This document shows positions 24,587-33,029 of a stretch of 61,842 nt of DNA, piece after piece. Position 1 is the stretch's first letter; each line of letters starts with the position of its first letter. Position numbers and translations under genes: made by a program. This stretch comes from JACPPO01 sp965262505 (GTDB lineage Bacteria > Acidobacteriota > Vicinamibacteria > Vicinamibacterales > UBA2999), in the NCBI GenBank assembly GCA_965262505.1, contig CBDHFM010000004.1, positions 1 through 61,842 of the forward strand. The letters run 5' to 3'. A model generated the notes under the pieces. The model had not been told where the DNA came from, did not search any database, and was given only the letters and a program-made list of their open reading frames with translations.

Positions 24587-25670
24587 CTTCGACAAGAGCG
24601 AGGGCGAGTCCGTCGTTCGCCGCGCCGCCGCCGCGGCTGACAGCGCGCGGTTCGATCGGGCATGGTTCAAGAAGGTGGAGAGGTTCTCAAGACTCTGTGA
24701 GGGAGGGTCCTCGAAGACCCACATCGCTCTTCTCGGCACTGCGATGATCGCCAAGGCCATGCGTGTGGACGTCGATCTACTCGCGATCAAGCCCAGGCAT
24801 GCCCGTGGCAACCCGCGGGCCTACTCCGCACGAATCTTGTGCGAAAAGGTCCTCGTGCCGCTCGCTGCTGAGCTTGGCGTCAGCATCGGCGTCACGGGGC
24901 GACAGCCGCTGAACAATCAGCCGTACTTCCGCATAACCAGGCTCGGTGACGGCACGCCAGTGCATCCCAGCGGCCGCGCCGCCTTCGACTATATGATCGA
25001 ACTGGTCAATGAGCTGCAGGCCGTCTCCACGACGCGGAAAGCTCGCGCGGCGCTGGCGGCGTTCATCGTGGAGCGTCGACGGCATCAAGTGCGCTACGTG
25101 GTCCCTGAAGGCGAGTCCGCGATCACCCCAGAGGGTCTGGCTGCGGCAGTCCGTGCGCTGGTGCGGAACGAGTCGGAAGGCGGACGTCGAGCCCAGGCAG
25201 TTGTGGCTGGCCTGATGGACGCCTTCGCCGGTCCGGAGCGCGTGGAGAGCGGGAGGATCAACGACCCAAGCCGCAAGTATCCGGGAGACGTTTGCGTACG
25301 GGCTGTCGCCGCAACGGACTCCTGGGAGAAAGCGTTCGAGATCAGGGACAAGCCTGTCACCATGTCCGACGTGAGGATCTTTGGGGCCAAATGCGCGGAG
25401 ATGGGAGTTCAGGAAGCCGCCGTGGTAGCTGTCGCCGATGATCAAGCGCCACTGGACACGGCCGTGCTCGCGGCATGGTCGAGCGAGCTTGGTATAGGGA
25501 TGACGTTGTTCGATAGATGGGAGAGCATCGTCGATCAGGCGCTTTTTTGGGCTGGCGACGCGAAGCTAGTCGCGGCGCGCCGAGCGGTCAGGCGCATCCA
25601 CGAGCGGCTGATCGGGGTGGAGGCCTCGCCACGCACCGTTGCGCTCTGGGCGCAGCTCACGGGCCAATAG
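24576..25670 (+). CDS. SacI-family type II restriction endonuclease
   Basis: 364 residues. The stretch KTHIALLGTAMIAKAMRVDVDLLAIKP and AYSARILCEKVLVPLAAELGVSIGVTGRQPLNNQPYFR is the signature of the RE_SacI family. The start ATG lies inside the last codons of the controller gene. With the divergent methyltransferase this makes a complete type II system that defends against phage and also addicts the host to the replicon. Recognition of GAGCTC is inferred from the family. Confidence 0.88.
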   Translation: MGISFDKSEGESVVRRAAAAADSARFDRAWFKKVERFSRLCEGGSSKTHIALLGTAMIAKAMRVDVDLLAIKPRHARGNPRAYSARILCEKVLVPLAAELGVSIGVTGRQPLNNQPYFRITRLGDGTPVHPSGRAAFDYMIELVNELQAVSTTRKARAALAAFIVERRRHQVRYVVPEGESAITPEGLAAAVRALVRNESEGGRRAQAVVAGLMDAFAGPERVESGRINDPSRKYPGDVCVRAVAATDSWEKAFEIRDKPVTMSDVRIFGAKCAEMGVQEAAVVAVADDQAPLDTAVLAAWSSELGIGMTLFDRWESIVDQALFWAGDAKLVAARRAVRRIHERLIGVEASPRTVALWAQLTGQ

Positions 25671-25930
25671 GCCGCCGAGCCCGGACAGTAGGCCTGTGGC
25701 TCCACGTCGGTGGTCGCTCTAGAGCCCCTGATCCTTGATCATCTCCCAACAGAGGGGCTCCCTCAGACGGCCAGGAGAGCTGAAGCCGCCAGCTCATTCA
25801 CCGGGGGACCGCAGTTCTTGTTCCCGTGGTCGCGATCCGCCGCCCGCACGCAGGCGGTCGTGAAGGAATCGTGCAAGACGCACTAGCAAGTAAACCAACG
25901 TAGCCGACCTCGCTCTGCGCGAAAACACCA
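25671..25930. other. intergenic region, no gene seen
   Basis: Short open frames without domains. It presumably holds the promoter of the DUF3800 gene. Confidence 0.45.
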
Positions 25931-27001
25931 ATGGGGCGATTTGTCCACAATCCACATCCGCTGCTGCACGCACCAGCGTTTCCGATCTGGTCCAAGCACC
26001 GCGGCGAAACGTACATCGTCTTCGTCGACGAGACCTTCCAAGGATTCTTCAAGCTGAACGAACGAGGGTATTTCTGTTACGGCGTGGCCGGAATTCCAGA
26101 GACCCACTACGAAGCGGTCACGGCCGCCTTCGCGTCGATCCTCGACCGATATCGGAAATTGCTGGTTCCCGAACTGAAGGAGCTAAAACACACCGAATTC
26201 AAGCGTATCCCATTCCCAGACCGCTGGAAACTCGCATGTCGAATACATGACATCCTGCTCGCGCATGGCTGCTTCGTGTCAGGCTTCTACACTCCCGCAC
26301 ACCCATTCCTGCTTGAACGCGTCCGCGCGAACATCATGGACGACATGAGTTCGATTCCGGCTGATCATGCCCAACTCCTCAAGGATGCCGCTCAGCGCAC
26401 CAAGGAGAGCTGGGAAGGCCCAGGCCAATCCAGTATTCTCTGGCAGCTACTGGCGGTGCCGTTGGCCGGAGTCATCCACGCAATGGCCGGCTTAGGCTGC
26501 AAGGTCCGCCTCGTCTACGACTCCCGCGAGCCAAGGGAGGACAGGGCGGTAAAGGCGGCGCTGCAAATCCTTATCGACGGCATGCCCAACGTCTGGAAAG
26601 AGGTTGACGGGCATTTCATCGGTTTGGACGAAACCGGAAAATCGGACGCTGAAGTGGGCCTGCAGATCGCCGACATCGTTGCAGGCTCGACGCGCGCATT
26701 TCTGGACGCGAATCCTGACCTTGCGCGCCACGGTGCCTCTCCGAAAATCATAACTCAGACTTCCGACGAGCCTTTCATGGTGGTCGATGAGTGCCTCGGC
26801 CAGATGTGGAAGACGGGTGTCATTACTCCGATGCCGAATGCGCTTGCGAAGCGGTTCTTCCTAAGGGATCCCAAGGGTCGTTCGGTTCTTTCGTGTTTCT
26901 CCGATGTCCTCATGTCTGGATTGCTGACGTGCTACAGCTCCTGGGGAACCCCACGGCATCTGATGTTTTACGACAGGATTATTTTTGACCAACTCGATTG
27001 A
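25931..27001 (+). CDS. DUF3800-family protein (RNase H-like fold)
   Basis: 356 residues. The first acidic strand is YIVFVDETFQGFF; later ELKELKHTEFKR and DAEVGLQIADIVAGSTRAFLD are the other DUF3800 hallmarks that carry the acidic residues. DUF3800 proteins occur in mobile elements and defence islands and are predicted nucleases. The first 20 residues, including WSKHRGE, precede the fold. Neighbours are an R-M system and a replicon, consistent with a defence role. Confidence 0.82.
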   Translation: MGRFVHNPHPLLHAPAFPIWSKHRGETYIVFVDETFQGFFKLNERGYFCYGVAGIPETHYEAVTAAFASILDRYRKLLVPELKELKHTEFKRIPFPDRWKLACRIHDILLAHGCFVSGFYTPAHPFLLERVRANIMDDMSSIPADHAQLLKDAAQRTKESWEGPGQSSILWQLLAVPLAGVIHAMAGLGCKVRLVYDSREPREDRAVKAALQILIDGMPNVWKEVDGHFIGLDETGKSDAEVGLQIADIVAGSTRAFLDANPDLARHGASPKIITQTSDEPFMVVDECLGQMWKTGVITPMPNALAKRFFLRDPKGRSVLSCFSDVLMSGLLTCYSSWGTPRHLMFYDRIIFDQLD

Positions 27002-27621
27002 GCGCCCAATGTCGCACATTGGTAAGCTCTTTTACTGCTGTGTCCCTCAGTGCGGCGGGCTGGCGAGCTTGACCATGAACCGCGCCGTGGAACTCGGCGA
27101 GGTAGGCGGCCAGCGGCAGCACGAGCTCGGCCCGCTGCGCGCGCGCCGGGCGCCTCGAACTGCTCGTAGTCGTGCGTCAGCGCCTGGGCGAGCGCGAAGA
27201 GCCGCCCGACGGCCTCCTGCGCGCCGCTGAAGCGCACCTCGATCCGGCCGGGCTCGACCGACACGCCTGCGGGCAGGCCCGACAGGCGCGCCTCGAGCGC
27301 CTCGCGGGGCACCGCGACCCGGATCCCGGTGAGCCGGGCCTGGCGGATCGCGGTGACGACCCGGTCGCGGCGCCTCGCCTCGCCGCGGAAGGCGGCCCCG
27401 GTCCGGTGCCGACGGAGCTGGCGGAGGAGCTGGGCGGTGGGGAGTGTGCGCTGGTGGCCGGTGAGCGCGGCCCCGAAGGTGTGCATGAGCGTCGCCGCCC
27501 GGGCTCTCGAGACGCCGAAGAGCCGTTCGAGATCGCGGCGGGTGAGGAGGTCGCGGTCGAGCGCCTCGAGCTGGCGGATGGCGTCGGGGATGGCGAGGAG
27601 CCACCGGGGCGTGGCGGGCAT
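26968..27621 (-). CDS. DNA-binding protein of a dispersed plasmid family (intact copy)
   Basis: 217 residues. Residues 1-60 contain a helix-turn-helix (LLTRRDLERLFGVSRARAATLMHTFGA). Residues 60-165 form a second part (RRRDRVVTAIRQARLTGIRVAVPREALEARLSGLPAGVSVEPGRIEVRFSGAQEAVGRLFALAQALTHDYEQFE). The last 50 or so residues are Arg/Ser-rich and may be read-through. Related copies lie at 42445-42943 (frameshifted) and 20743-20988 (fragment). A 70-bp upstream element is shared with the 42.9 kb copy. I do not know the family's function; a self-regulating mobile regulator is plausible. Confidence 0.72.
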   Translation of the reverse strand: MPATPRWLLAIPDAIRQLEALDRDLLTRRDLERLFGVSRARAATLMHTFGAALTGHQRTLPTAQLLRQLRRHRTGAAFRGEARRRDRVVTAIRQARLTGIRVAVPREALEARLSGLPAGVSVEPGRIEVRFSGAQEAVGRLFALAQALTHDYEQFEAPGARAAGRARAAAGRLPRRVPRRGSWSSSPARRTEGHSSKRAYQCATLGAQSSWSKIILS

Positions 27622-27699
27622 CGGAGAGGGCCTTTCCGGCTACACCCCCTGCGGCGCGTGCGAGGTGGGACGATGTCTGGCGCGCATGTTGTGCGCGAG

Positions 27700-27769
27700 G
27701 TTAGTAGATGGTCGTCCAAGACGCAAGCTACGGGCGGGTCGTGTTGAGGATCCCATAAAGGGAGTTATG
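27700..27769 (-). promoter_or_regulatory. conserved upstream element of the dispersed DNA-binding gene (copy 2)
   Basis: Two blocks 54 bp apart (start to start) also occur at 43014-43083 with the same spacing: one starts GTTAGTAGATGGTCGTC and contains the near-palindrome TAGAYGGTCGTCYA; the other is CATAAAGGGAGTTATG, with arms CATAA/TTATG. It lies about 80 bp upstream of the gene at 27621 and is likely its promoter and operator. Confidence 0.6.
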
Positions 27770-27884
27770 GGACGGTGCAGGCCATGGACCGACCACGACC
27801 GGAAACCGACCCCGCGAGCACGGCTCCGACACCGCCCACGCCGGCGCCGGCACCAGGGGCGGCCGCCGCCCGCACCCTGGGAAC

Positions 27885-28009
27885 ACGACGTGCCACTCGA
27901 CCGCCCCGCGCAGGTAGACGAGCGTCCCCACTTCCGCGATCACACGCTCGCCGTCGGCCAGCTCGACGCGCAGCAGTTCGCAGTGCCGCCCTTCGATCGC
28001 GTACGTCAC
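27885..28009 (-). pseudogene. AIM24/TIGR00266-family N-terminal fragment
   Basis: MTYAIEGRHCELLRVELADGERVIAEVGTLVYLRGAVEWHV matches the N-terminus of AIM24-like proteins. The frame then runs into unrelated Pro/Arg-rich sequence, so only about 40 residues of a roughly 230-residue protein remain. Confidence 0.6.
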
Positions 28010-28281
28010 GGCCCAGCCATGCTAGTGACGCACGGCGGAGCCGTTCCCCCGTGTCGCGGGTAAAGTGGAGTGTGTGAACCGGATCGCCGATCGCGTTCCC
28101 TGAATGCCGCGCGATGCCGCTACACTGACGTGTCGGGCACGTCGGCCAGGCCGATCCGGTGTCCATGGCCCGGCTCATAATAGGGCCTTGATGAGTTCCT
28201 CGAGCGCGACCAGGCCCGGGAGTTGTTCGGCCTGGCGCTTCGACCTACAAACGCCTGACGCTTGCGGAAAGGAGCACCGCC

Positions 28282-28467
28282 GTGACCTCGCATCTCACGA
28301 CCCCCGGCGGCGGGCCAGTGTGCGGCGCCGCCCCTACCCTGTTTGACTCGCCCGAGCCAGACAATGTGACGTGCGGCCGCTGCCGCCGGACGGTTGAGTT
28401 CCGCCGCGCCGTCGAACACGCGGCCACCGACGGTGCATCCTCACAGGGTAGTCAGAAAACCTTCTGA
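28282..28467 (+). CDS. small CxxC-containing protein
   Basis: A GTG start follows AAAGGAGC at good spacing. The 61-residue product has one clear CxxC (VTCGRCRRTVEF) and a further Cys at CGAAP, suggesting a single zinc-ribbon-like knuckle. Function unknown; it lies next to the replication origin. Confidence 0.55.
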   Translation: MTSHLTTPGGGPVCGAAPTLFDSPEPDNVTCGRCRRTVEFRRAVEHAATDGASSQGSQKTF

Positions 28468-28827
28468 GATCGTCCTGAGTGGTTCTGGGCCGTCTTGAAC
28501 GGGCCGGAAAGTGAATATTTCGGCCCGAAGCGCCTGCTGAGCCGTAGCGGGCCGGGGGTGTCACCCGGAGGGGCGGAGCGCCTTGACGCTGCCGGACAGC
28601 GGCGGCGATCCGGGTGGTTTTTGGTGTGGCTGTTGCCGGAGCGGGAACGGTCTTTCTGAACAAACGTGAGGGAAATCGGCTGGCATGGTGTCGTTTCCGC
28701 CACACATTCCCTCAATTCTAGGTCGGGTCGGCTGCTTTTTCAGCTTCTGAGAACCAGAAATTAACAGGCCGAAGGCCTGTACGTACTTGTCGGGTTGTAC
28801 TACTTGATCTGTACTATATGTATATAG
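28468..28827. other. left part of the putative replication origin of replicon 1
   Basis: No gene. It contains a perfect hairpin (ACAGGCC-GAA-GGCCTGT, 28764-28780) and an AT-rich stretch (28796-28826) directly before the iterons, as expected of an unwinding region. Confidence 0.5.
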
Positions 28828-28914
28828 GTGACGTGTTTAACCGATAGATCGGGCCGAATAAGTGACGTGTTTAACCGATAGATCGGGGCCGAGTAGGTGA
28901 CGTGTTTAACCGAT
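28828..28914 (+). repeat. iterons of replicon 1 (three 18-bp direct repeats)
   Basis: GTGACGTGTTTAACCGAT occurs exactly at 28828-28845, 28862-28879 and 28897-28914, spaced 34 and 35 bp. The repeats sit just beyond the repA 3' end. Such iterons bind the initiator and set copy number. Confidence 0.88.
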
Positions 28915-29077
28915 GGAAAACTTCTGAAATCACAGGGTTTTGTGGAAAACTCAAGGTCGAGGCGCTGAGCAACCCCAGGAGCCGCTTTTTTGGTCCGGCC
29001 GGCCACACAGAGGGACGCCCCGAGGCCGATAGCCTCTCACGGGCCAACCTCGCAGCAAATACACGCGGCGGGTTGGC

Positions 29078-30070
29078 CTACTCGCTGATGAGCTGGAGTG
29101 GTGCCGGCGGGATGCGCGGCGGCGACGGTGACACGACGAGCCCACCCGTCACCGTGTGGTAATTCAGATCCGGCCACGCGCGCTTGATTTTCTTCAACTC
29201 GCGCAGACAATCCCGACGGAGAGCCTGTTGAGCGACTTTGCTCGCCCGGTCCGGCTCCGCGCCGAACTGCCGATAGAGCTGCTTCCACGAGAGGGTTAAT
29301 GGAGCCTTGAGCGAGAAGACGCGATACACGAGCCAGAAGTACAGATCGAGGCCGAGCGGCGACCGCTTGAGCGCCTTGAGGGTGTGCAGGTCGAGCGGTA
29401 CAGGGTGCGCGATGATCTCCTGAAAGAACTTCTCGCCAAGCTCGATCGTGCTATCCCACAACACGGGCGCGGCGGGCCGCTTCGCGTTCCACCAATAGTC
29501 CGCGCGATCCGCGACGAGTGAACTCACCCGCGACTCGCGCTCTTCGTCCTCATAGACCAGTGTGACCGTGCACCCGAACAACCGGCGCATTTGATTCTTG
29601 AGCCGCGTCCGCTCTGCGTTCGCCCCGCCACTTCGATCCTCCAGGCCGAGCTTGCGCATGAACTCGTACAACGAACGGCCGAGTACCAGCTCGCGCCGCT
29701 GCGTCCGCACCGCTTCGGAGCAGACCCACGCCAGGAGCAGACGCGGGAGGTTACCGAAGGGCAGCTTTTCCCCGGCGCTGACCGTCACGTAGAGCGTGTA
29801 CGGCCCATTGCGCCGGACGTACTGAAGCCGGGTTTTTGGGTTCGTGCGCGGCAGCGAGCAGAGGGCGAGCAGCCGCGCCATGAAACCCATGTCGGCGTCC
29901 GCTTCGCTCGCCTCGATGAGCTGATTAACTTGGTGGAGCGCGGTGAAGTGGTGCCGAGCTTGAGGTGTGGCGGCGTGGGGAGTCAGGGCGCGACCACCGG
30001 GCAGCGATAGCCCGTCGGCCATGTCGCCGATGGGCACGAACCCACTGACTGGTCGAGAGGGGCCGCTCAT
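29078..30070 (-). CDS. repA: plasmid replication initiator (RepA_C family)
   Basis: 330 residues. The family core is clear: MGFMARLLALCSLPRTNP, KLPFGNLPRLLLAWVCSEAVRTQ, ELVLGRSLYEFMRKLGL, RLFGCTVTLVYEDE, PVPLDLHTLKALKRSPLGLDLYFWLVYRVF, LSWKQLYRQFGAEP and ELKKIKRAWPDLNY. It has two winged-helix domains that bind iterons and open the origin. Iterons lie directly downstream; ParA and a ParG-like protein lie upstream in the same orientation. Together this is a complete low-copy plasmid replicon. Confidence 0.94.
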   Translation of the reverse strand: MSGPSRPVSGFVPIGDMADGLSLPGGRALTPHAATPQARHHFTALHQVNQLIEASEADADMGFMARLLALCSLPRTNPKTRLQYVRRNGPYTLYVTVSAGEKLPFGNLPRLLLAWVCSEAVRTQRRELVLGRSLYEFMRKLGLEDRSGGANAERTRLKNQMRRLFGCTVTLVYEDEERESRVSSLVADRADYWWNAKRPAAPVLWDSTIELGEKFFQEIIAHPVPLDLHTLKALKRSPLGLDLYFWLVYRVFSLKAPLTLSWKQLYRQFGAEPDRASKVAQQALRRDCLRELKKIKRAWPDLNYHTVTGGLVVSPSPPRIPPAPLQLISE

Positions 30071-30202
30071 CGTTCCAGAATTAGTACGGACACTCCAATT
30101 TTCTCAGCTCACCATACCAGGGCAAAATCGCTGCATGATACGTGAAACCCTCTGGGAGGGCGAGCCCGTGCTCGACGTGGACACTGTTGAACATGCGGGC
30201 TT

Positions 30203-30226
30203 ACACTCATCTACTCATATACTCAT
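30203..30226 (+). repeat. ACTCAT repeats beside parG-like gene (possible centromere)
   Basis: Three tandem 8-mers ending in ACTCAT (30203-30226). Related sites (AATACTCAAATGTGT twice) lie upstream of parA at 31113-31144. This distribution on both sides of the par genes suggests a partition site or operator bound by the ParG-like protein. Confidence 0.55.
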
Positions 30227-30231
30227 ATGTG

Positions 30232-30447
30232 CTAATCATCAGATGATGCAGGGAAATGCTGTTCGAGGAGTTGGGTCACAGCCGCGGACATGGCGATTCC
30301 CTGCCGGGCACAGGACACCTTGAGCCGCGCGTGCAAGTCAAGGGACACATCCACGTTCAAGCGCTTCGTCGCCCGTGGCGGCACGACGGCGCGATCGCCC
30401 GCCGTCTGTCGACGGGGTCGCTGGCCCCACTTAGCGGTGTTGGGCAT
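30232..30447 (-). CDS. ParG-like ribbon-helix-helix partition protein
   Basis: 71 residues; the start follows AGGAGGAGCGGC. A flexible basic N-terminus precedes a ribbon-helix-helix (KRLNVDVSLDLHARLKVSCARQGIAMSAAVTQLLEQHF). It overlaps parA by 17 bp. It should bind centromere repeats and stimulate the ParA ATPase. Confidence 0.82.
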   Translation of the reverse strand: MPNTAKWGQRPRRQTAGDRAVVPPRATKRLNVDVSLDLHARLKVSCARQGIAMSAAVTQLLEQHFPASSDD

Positions 30448-31084
30448 GCCGCTCCTCCTGTAAGGCAATCGCTCGGATCTCGTCCGTGAGCGTCACAATG
30501 TCACGGGCAGCTGGCCCGGACGGTTTCGTGTCGAGCGCCGTCTGGCCGACGCGTAGCGCCGCGGCATATTCCGTGCGGTTGTGAATGGCCGTGGTGAGCA
30601 CAGGCTGCGGAAAGGCCGCGAGCGCGTCGCGCACCTCGGCCCCGAGCCGGGTGCGGAGAAACAGGCGGTTGACGACGAAGCGCGCATCCACCGGCTTGAG
30701 GACCGCGCATTCCTCGACCAGCGTGAGAATGTCCTGCGCCGCCCACACGTCAAACGGCGACGGTTGGACCGGGATCAGGACGATATCGCTGGCGGCAATC
30801 GCTGATTTGGCCAGGTCGTTGGCGCGGGGCGGGCCATCAATCACCACCCAGTCGTAGTGACGCCCGATAACGGGAATCTCTCGGTGCAGGCGCGTCTTGG
30901 CTAAGCCGATCACGGGGAAGGCGCCGTCCGCAGCGCGCTGCTCCTGCCAGTCGAGCGCGGACCCCTGTGGATCGGCGTCAACGAGCAGCACGGTCCCGAC
31001 GCGGGACAGCGCGGTGGCCACGTGGATCGATAGCGTGGTCTTGCCGACGCCGCCTTTCTGGTTGAGCCACGAGAGGACAATCAT
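30431..31084 (-). CDS. parA: ParA-family partition ATPase (replicon 1)
   Basis: 217 residues, a short ParA without an N-terminal helix-turn-helix. The deviant Walker A is KGGVGKTT near residue 10; DADPQGSALDW and VIDGPP follow, with IPVQPSPFDVWA. It drives plasmid segregation with the overlapping ParG-like gene. A GTG at 31087 just before the ATG is an alternative start. Confidence 0.94.
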   Translation of the reverse strand: MIVLSWLNQKGGVGKTTLSIHVATALSRVGTVLLVDADPQGSALDWQEQRAADGAFPVIGLAKTRLHREIPVIGRHYDWVVIDGPPRANDLAKSAIAASDIVLIPVQPSPFDVWAAQDILTLVEECAVLKPVDARFVVNRLFLRTRLGAEVRDALAAFPQPVLTTAIHNRTEYAAALRVGQTALDTKPSGPAARDIVTLTDEIRAIALQEERHAQHR

Positions 31085-31112
31085 CACGGTGCATCATATG
31101 AGGAAGTGCTTA

Positions 31113-31144
31113 AATACTCAAATGTGTTGAATACTCAAATGTGT
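31113..31144 (+). repeat. parA upstream direct repeats (operator/centromere)
   Basis: AATACTCAAATGTGT occurs twice, 17 bp apart, immediately upstream of parA. Similar ACGCTCATGTGT precedes the RHH antitoxin at 31246. Confidence 0.65.
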
Positions 31145-31278
31145 AAATCAGACATACACCAAGGCCGACCTATCATCGACGACGTGGCCGCCTGTCGTGC
31201 CTGGGTCGCCGGGTTGAGCGCTCCCAGGTAAGATGGATGTATAAACGCTCATGTGTCTATGCGTTTGAGGATCGACCT

Positions 31279-31515
31279 ATGACCCGATGGAGCCTGTCCA
31301 TCCCTGAAGAGACGAACCTGGCGGTTCGCACCTTTCTTGCGCGCAAAGGGGGCAAGAAGGGAGACCTCTCCTGGTTCGTTGATGAGGCCGTGCGGCGCCG
31401 CGTGCTGGATCTGACCGTGTGCCAGATCAAGGATCGCAATGCGCGGGATGACCAACAGGACATCCTCGACCTGATCGACGACGAGGTGGACGCCGCACGT
31501 GCGGCTCGTTCTTGA
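31279..31515 (+). CDS. ribbon-helix-helix antitoxin of a PIN toxin
   Basis: 78 residues. MTRWSLSIPEETNLAVRTFLARKGGKKGDLSWFVDEAVRRRVLDLTV is the RHH fold of antitoxins that pair with COG1569-like PIN toxins; the acidic C-terminus (DDQQDILDLIDDEVDAAR) would wrap the toxin. A longer reading from 31237 lacks support. Confidence 0.85.
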   Translation: MTRWSLSIPEETNLAVRTFLARKGGKKGDLSWFVDEAVRRRVLDLTVCQIKDRNARDDQQDILDLIDDEVDAARAARS

Positions 31516-31550
31516 TACCAACACGTGCGGCTCGTTCTTGATACCAACAG
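31499..31550 (+). repeat. 26-bp tandem duplication at the toxin start
   Basis: The 26 bases starting at GTGCGGCTCGTTCTTGATAC are repeated exactly twice. The first GTG overlaps the antitoxin end but is now out of frame with the toxin; the second GTG at 31525 opens it. Confidence 0.9.
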
Positions 31551-31956
31551 CCTGGTCGGCGCCCTCATCACCACGGGCACCCCGCCGGACAGGCTGTATC
31601 AGGCGTGGCTGCGGGGCGACATCGAACTCGTGACGTCCACGGCACAAATAGCCGAGATCGCCGATGTGCTCGCCCGACCCCGTCTGCAAAAGTTTCTGGA
31701 CGCTGACGAAGCCGCGATCATCGTTCAAAACATCGGGGCGCGGGCTCTTGTCCTTGACGAGCCACCGGGGGTGAATCTGTCCCCCGACTCAAAAGACAAC
31801 CCGATTTTGGCCGCCGCGGTCGCCGGAAAGGCCAACCTGATCGTCTCCGGCGACAAGAGACACATGCTCGCCCTTGAAAAGGTCGAAGGCATTCCTGTCG
31901 TGACAGCCCGCGACGCCCTGGCGCGAATCAGTCACTTGTTTACTCATTTGGACTAA
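31525..31956 (+). CDS. PIN-domain ribonuclease toxin
   Basis: 143 residues. The PIN acidic residues lie in LVLDTNSLVGAL, in AQIAEIADVL and in DSKDNPILAAAVAGKANLIVSGDKRHML. It is the toxin of the pair with 31279-31515. Because of the 26-bp duplication it now begins 9 bp after the antitoxin stop instead of overlapping it. Confidence 0.9.
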   Translation: MRLVLDTNSLVGALITTGTPPDRLYQAWLRGDIELVTSTAQIAEIADVLARPRLQKFLDADEAAIIVQNIGARALVLDEPPGVNLSPDSKDNPILAAAVAGKANLIVSGDKRHMLALEKVEGIPVVTARDALARISHLFTHLD

Positions 31957-32196
31957 TACTCATACGAGTAATTGAAGTACCGTTCGAGATTTTAAGGGGC
32001 GGGGCGACCGGCAGCCGGGACGCGAGACGACGGCCAAGTTCCGACGGGGCGATCACGGCGAGCGAATCTTCCATGTTAACGGGAATTATCGGTAATGATT
32101 CTAGCGCGCCACACGAGCCGCTCGGGACCCCCGTGGGGGGCTAGCGCGGCGCCGCGATGCCCGCCGCAACCGCGGCGAGTTGCGGCAGACGAGAGG
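31957..32196. other. intergenic region, no gene seen
   Basis: Contains two more ACTCAT-type sites near 31940-31965. Otherwise nothing is recognised. Confidence 0.4.
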
Positions 32197-32415
32197 CTAT
32201 CGATTAGCCCATTCCCGTGCCTGTGCCCGCGCCTGCGCCTCGGCGATCTGTTCGCGCGTCATGCGGGCGGCGACAATATCGCGGGCCTTCCGGGCATTCT
32301 CGTCGCCGGTCGAGCCGGCAAGGTTTAGCCACATATGTGCGGTACCGAAGTCTTCCGGTACGCCCTCACCTTTGCCGTACCTGACCCCGAGGCTTAACTG
32401 GTCGCCGGCAGAGTG
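32197..32415 (-). pseudogene. Sel1-repeat protein, C-terminal fragment
   Basis: LGVRYGKGEGVPEDFGTAHMWLNLAGSTGDENARKARDIVAARMTREQIAEAQ is the typical final Sel1 repeat and C-terminal helix of Sel1-like proteins. All preceding repeats are absent, so this is a remnant. Confidence 0.75.
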
Positions 32416-33029
32416 AGGCGGCAGAGGTTTCCGTTCACTCACTCCCGCGGCGTGCCGACGTTCACCGTCGCACACCGTTCGGCGGGTGCACTATACCTGC
32501 CGTCTCACGCCGGTGCGCCCCGAGGTTCCTGCGCACGATCCTTGCTCGCCGGCCTGGTGAACGCCGGCGCCGTCGGGCAGCTCGGCGTGGATCGCGCCGA
32601 GCTAGAGCCGGCGCGCCCGCCAGCGCCCGCACGATCCTTGCACCGCCTCCGGAGAAACTGCCGCTGCAGGACGTCGCAAAAGGAGGAACCGCACGCCGCA
32701 GCCGACCGGATCCTTGCATCCCCGGTGGCGCTCACGCTCACGAGGCCGGGCTAGAAGTCCGGGCGGGCGCGATCTTTTCAACGAGAGCGGGGGTTACACC
32801 GGCGCCGAGGGCGCCGATCGGCGCAGATCCGGACCCGGCCCGCAGCCTCCCGCACCGCTGTGAAGTACGCGCCGAGGGTCTTGGCATAGCGGGGGCATGG
32901 TGTCCGGCAGTCTGAACGCAGTCAGCGACTATTCGGCCCCCACGGGCCGGGGCGCAGGAACTGGACGCTTGGCACCAGCCGTCGGACTGGGAGCCGGGCG
33001 GCGGCCGGCGGCTGTGTCCGAGCAACCGG
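32416..33029. other. region without a recognised gene
   Basis: About 600 bp with only domain-free arginine/proline-rich frames. Three GATCCTTGC copies are seen (32540-32715), of unknown meaning. Confidence 0.45.

Noticed and set aside
22173..32099. Shared word ATTACCGATAATT at 22.17 kb and, inverted, at 32.09 kb as att sites
   Set aside because: A 13-base match is expected by chance several times in 62 kb, and no integrase or gene break lies at either site.
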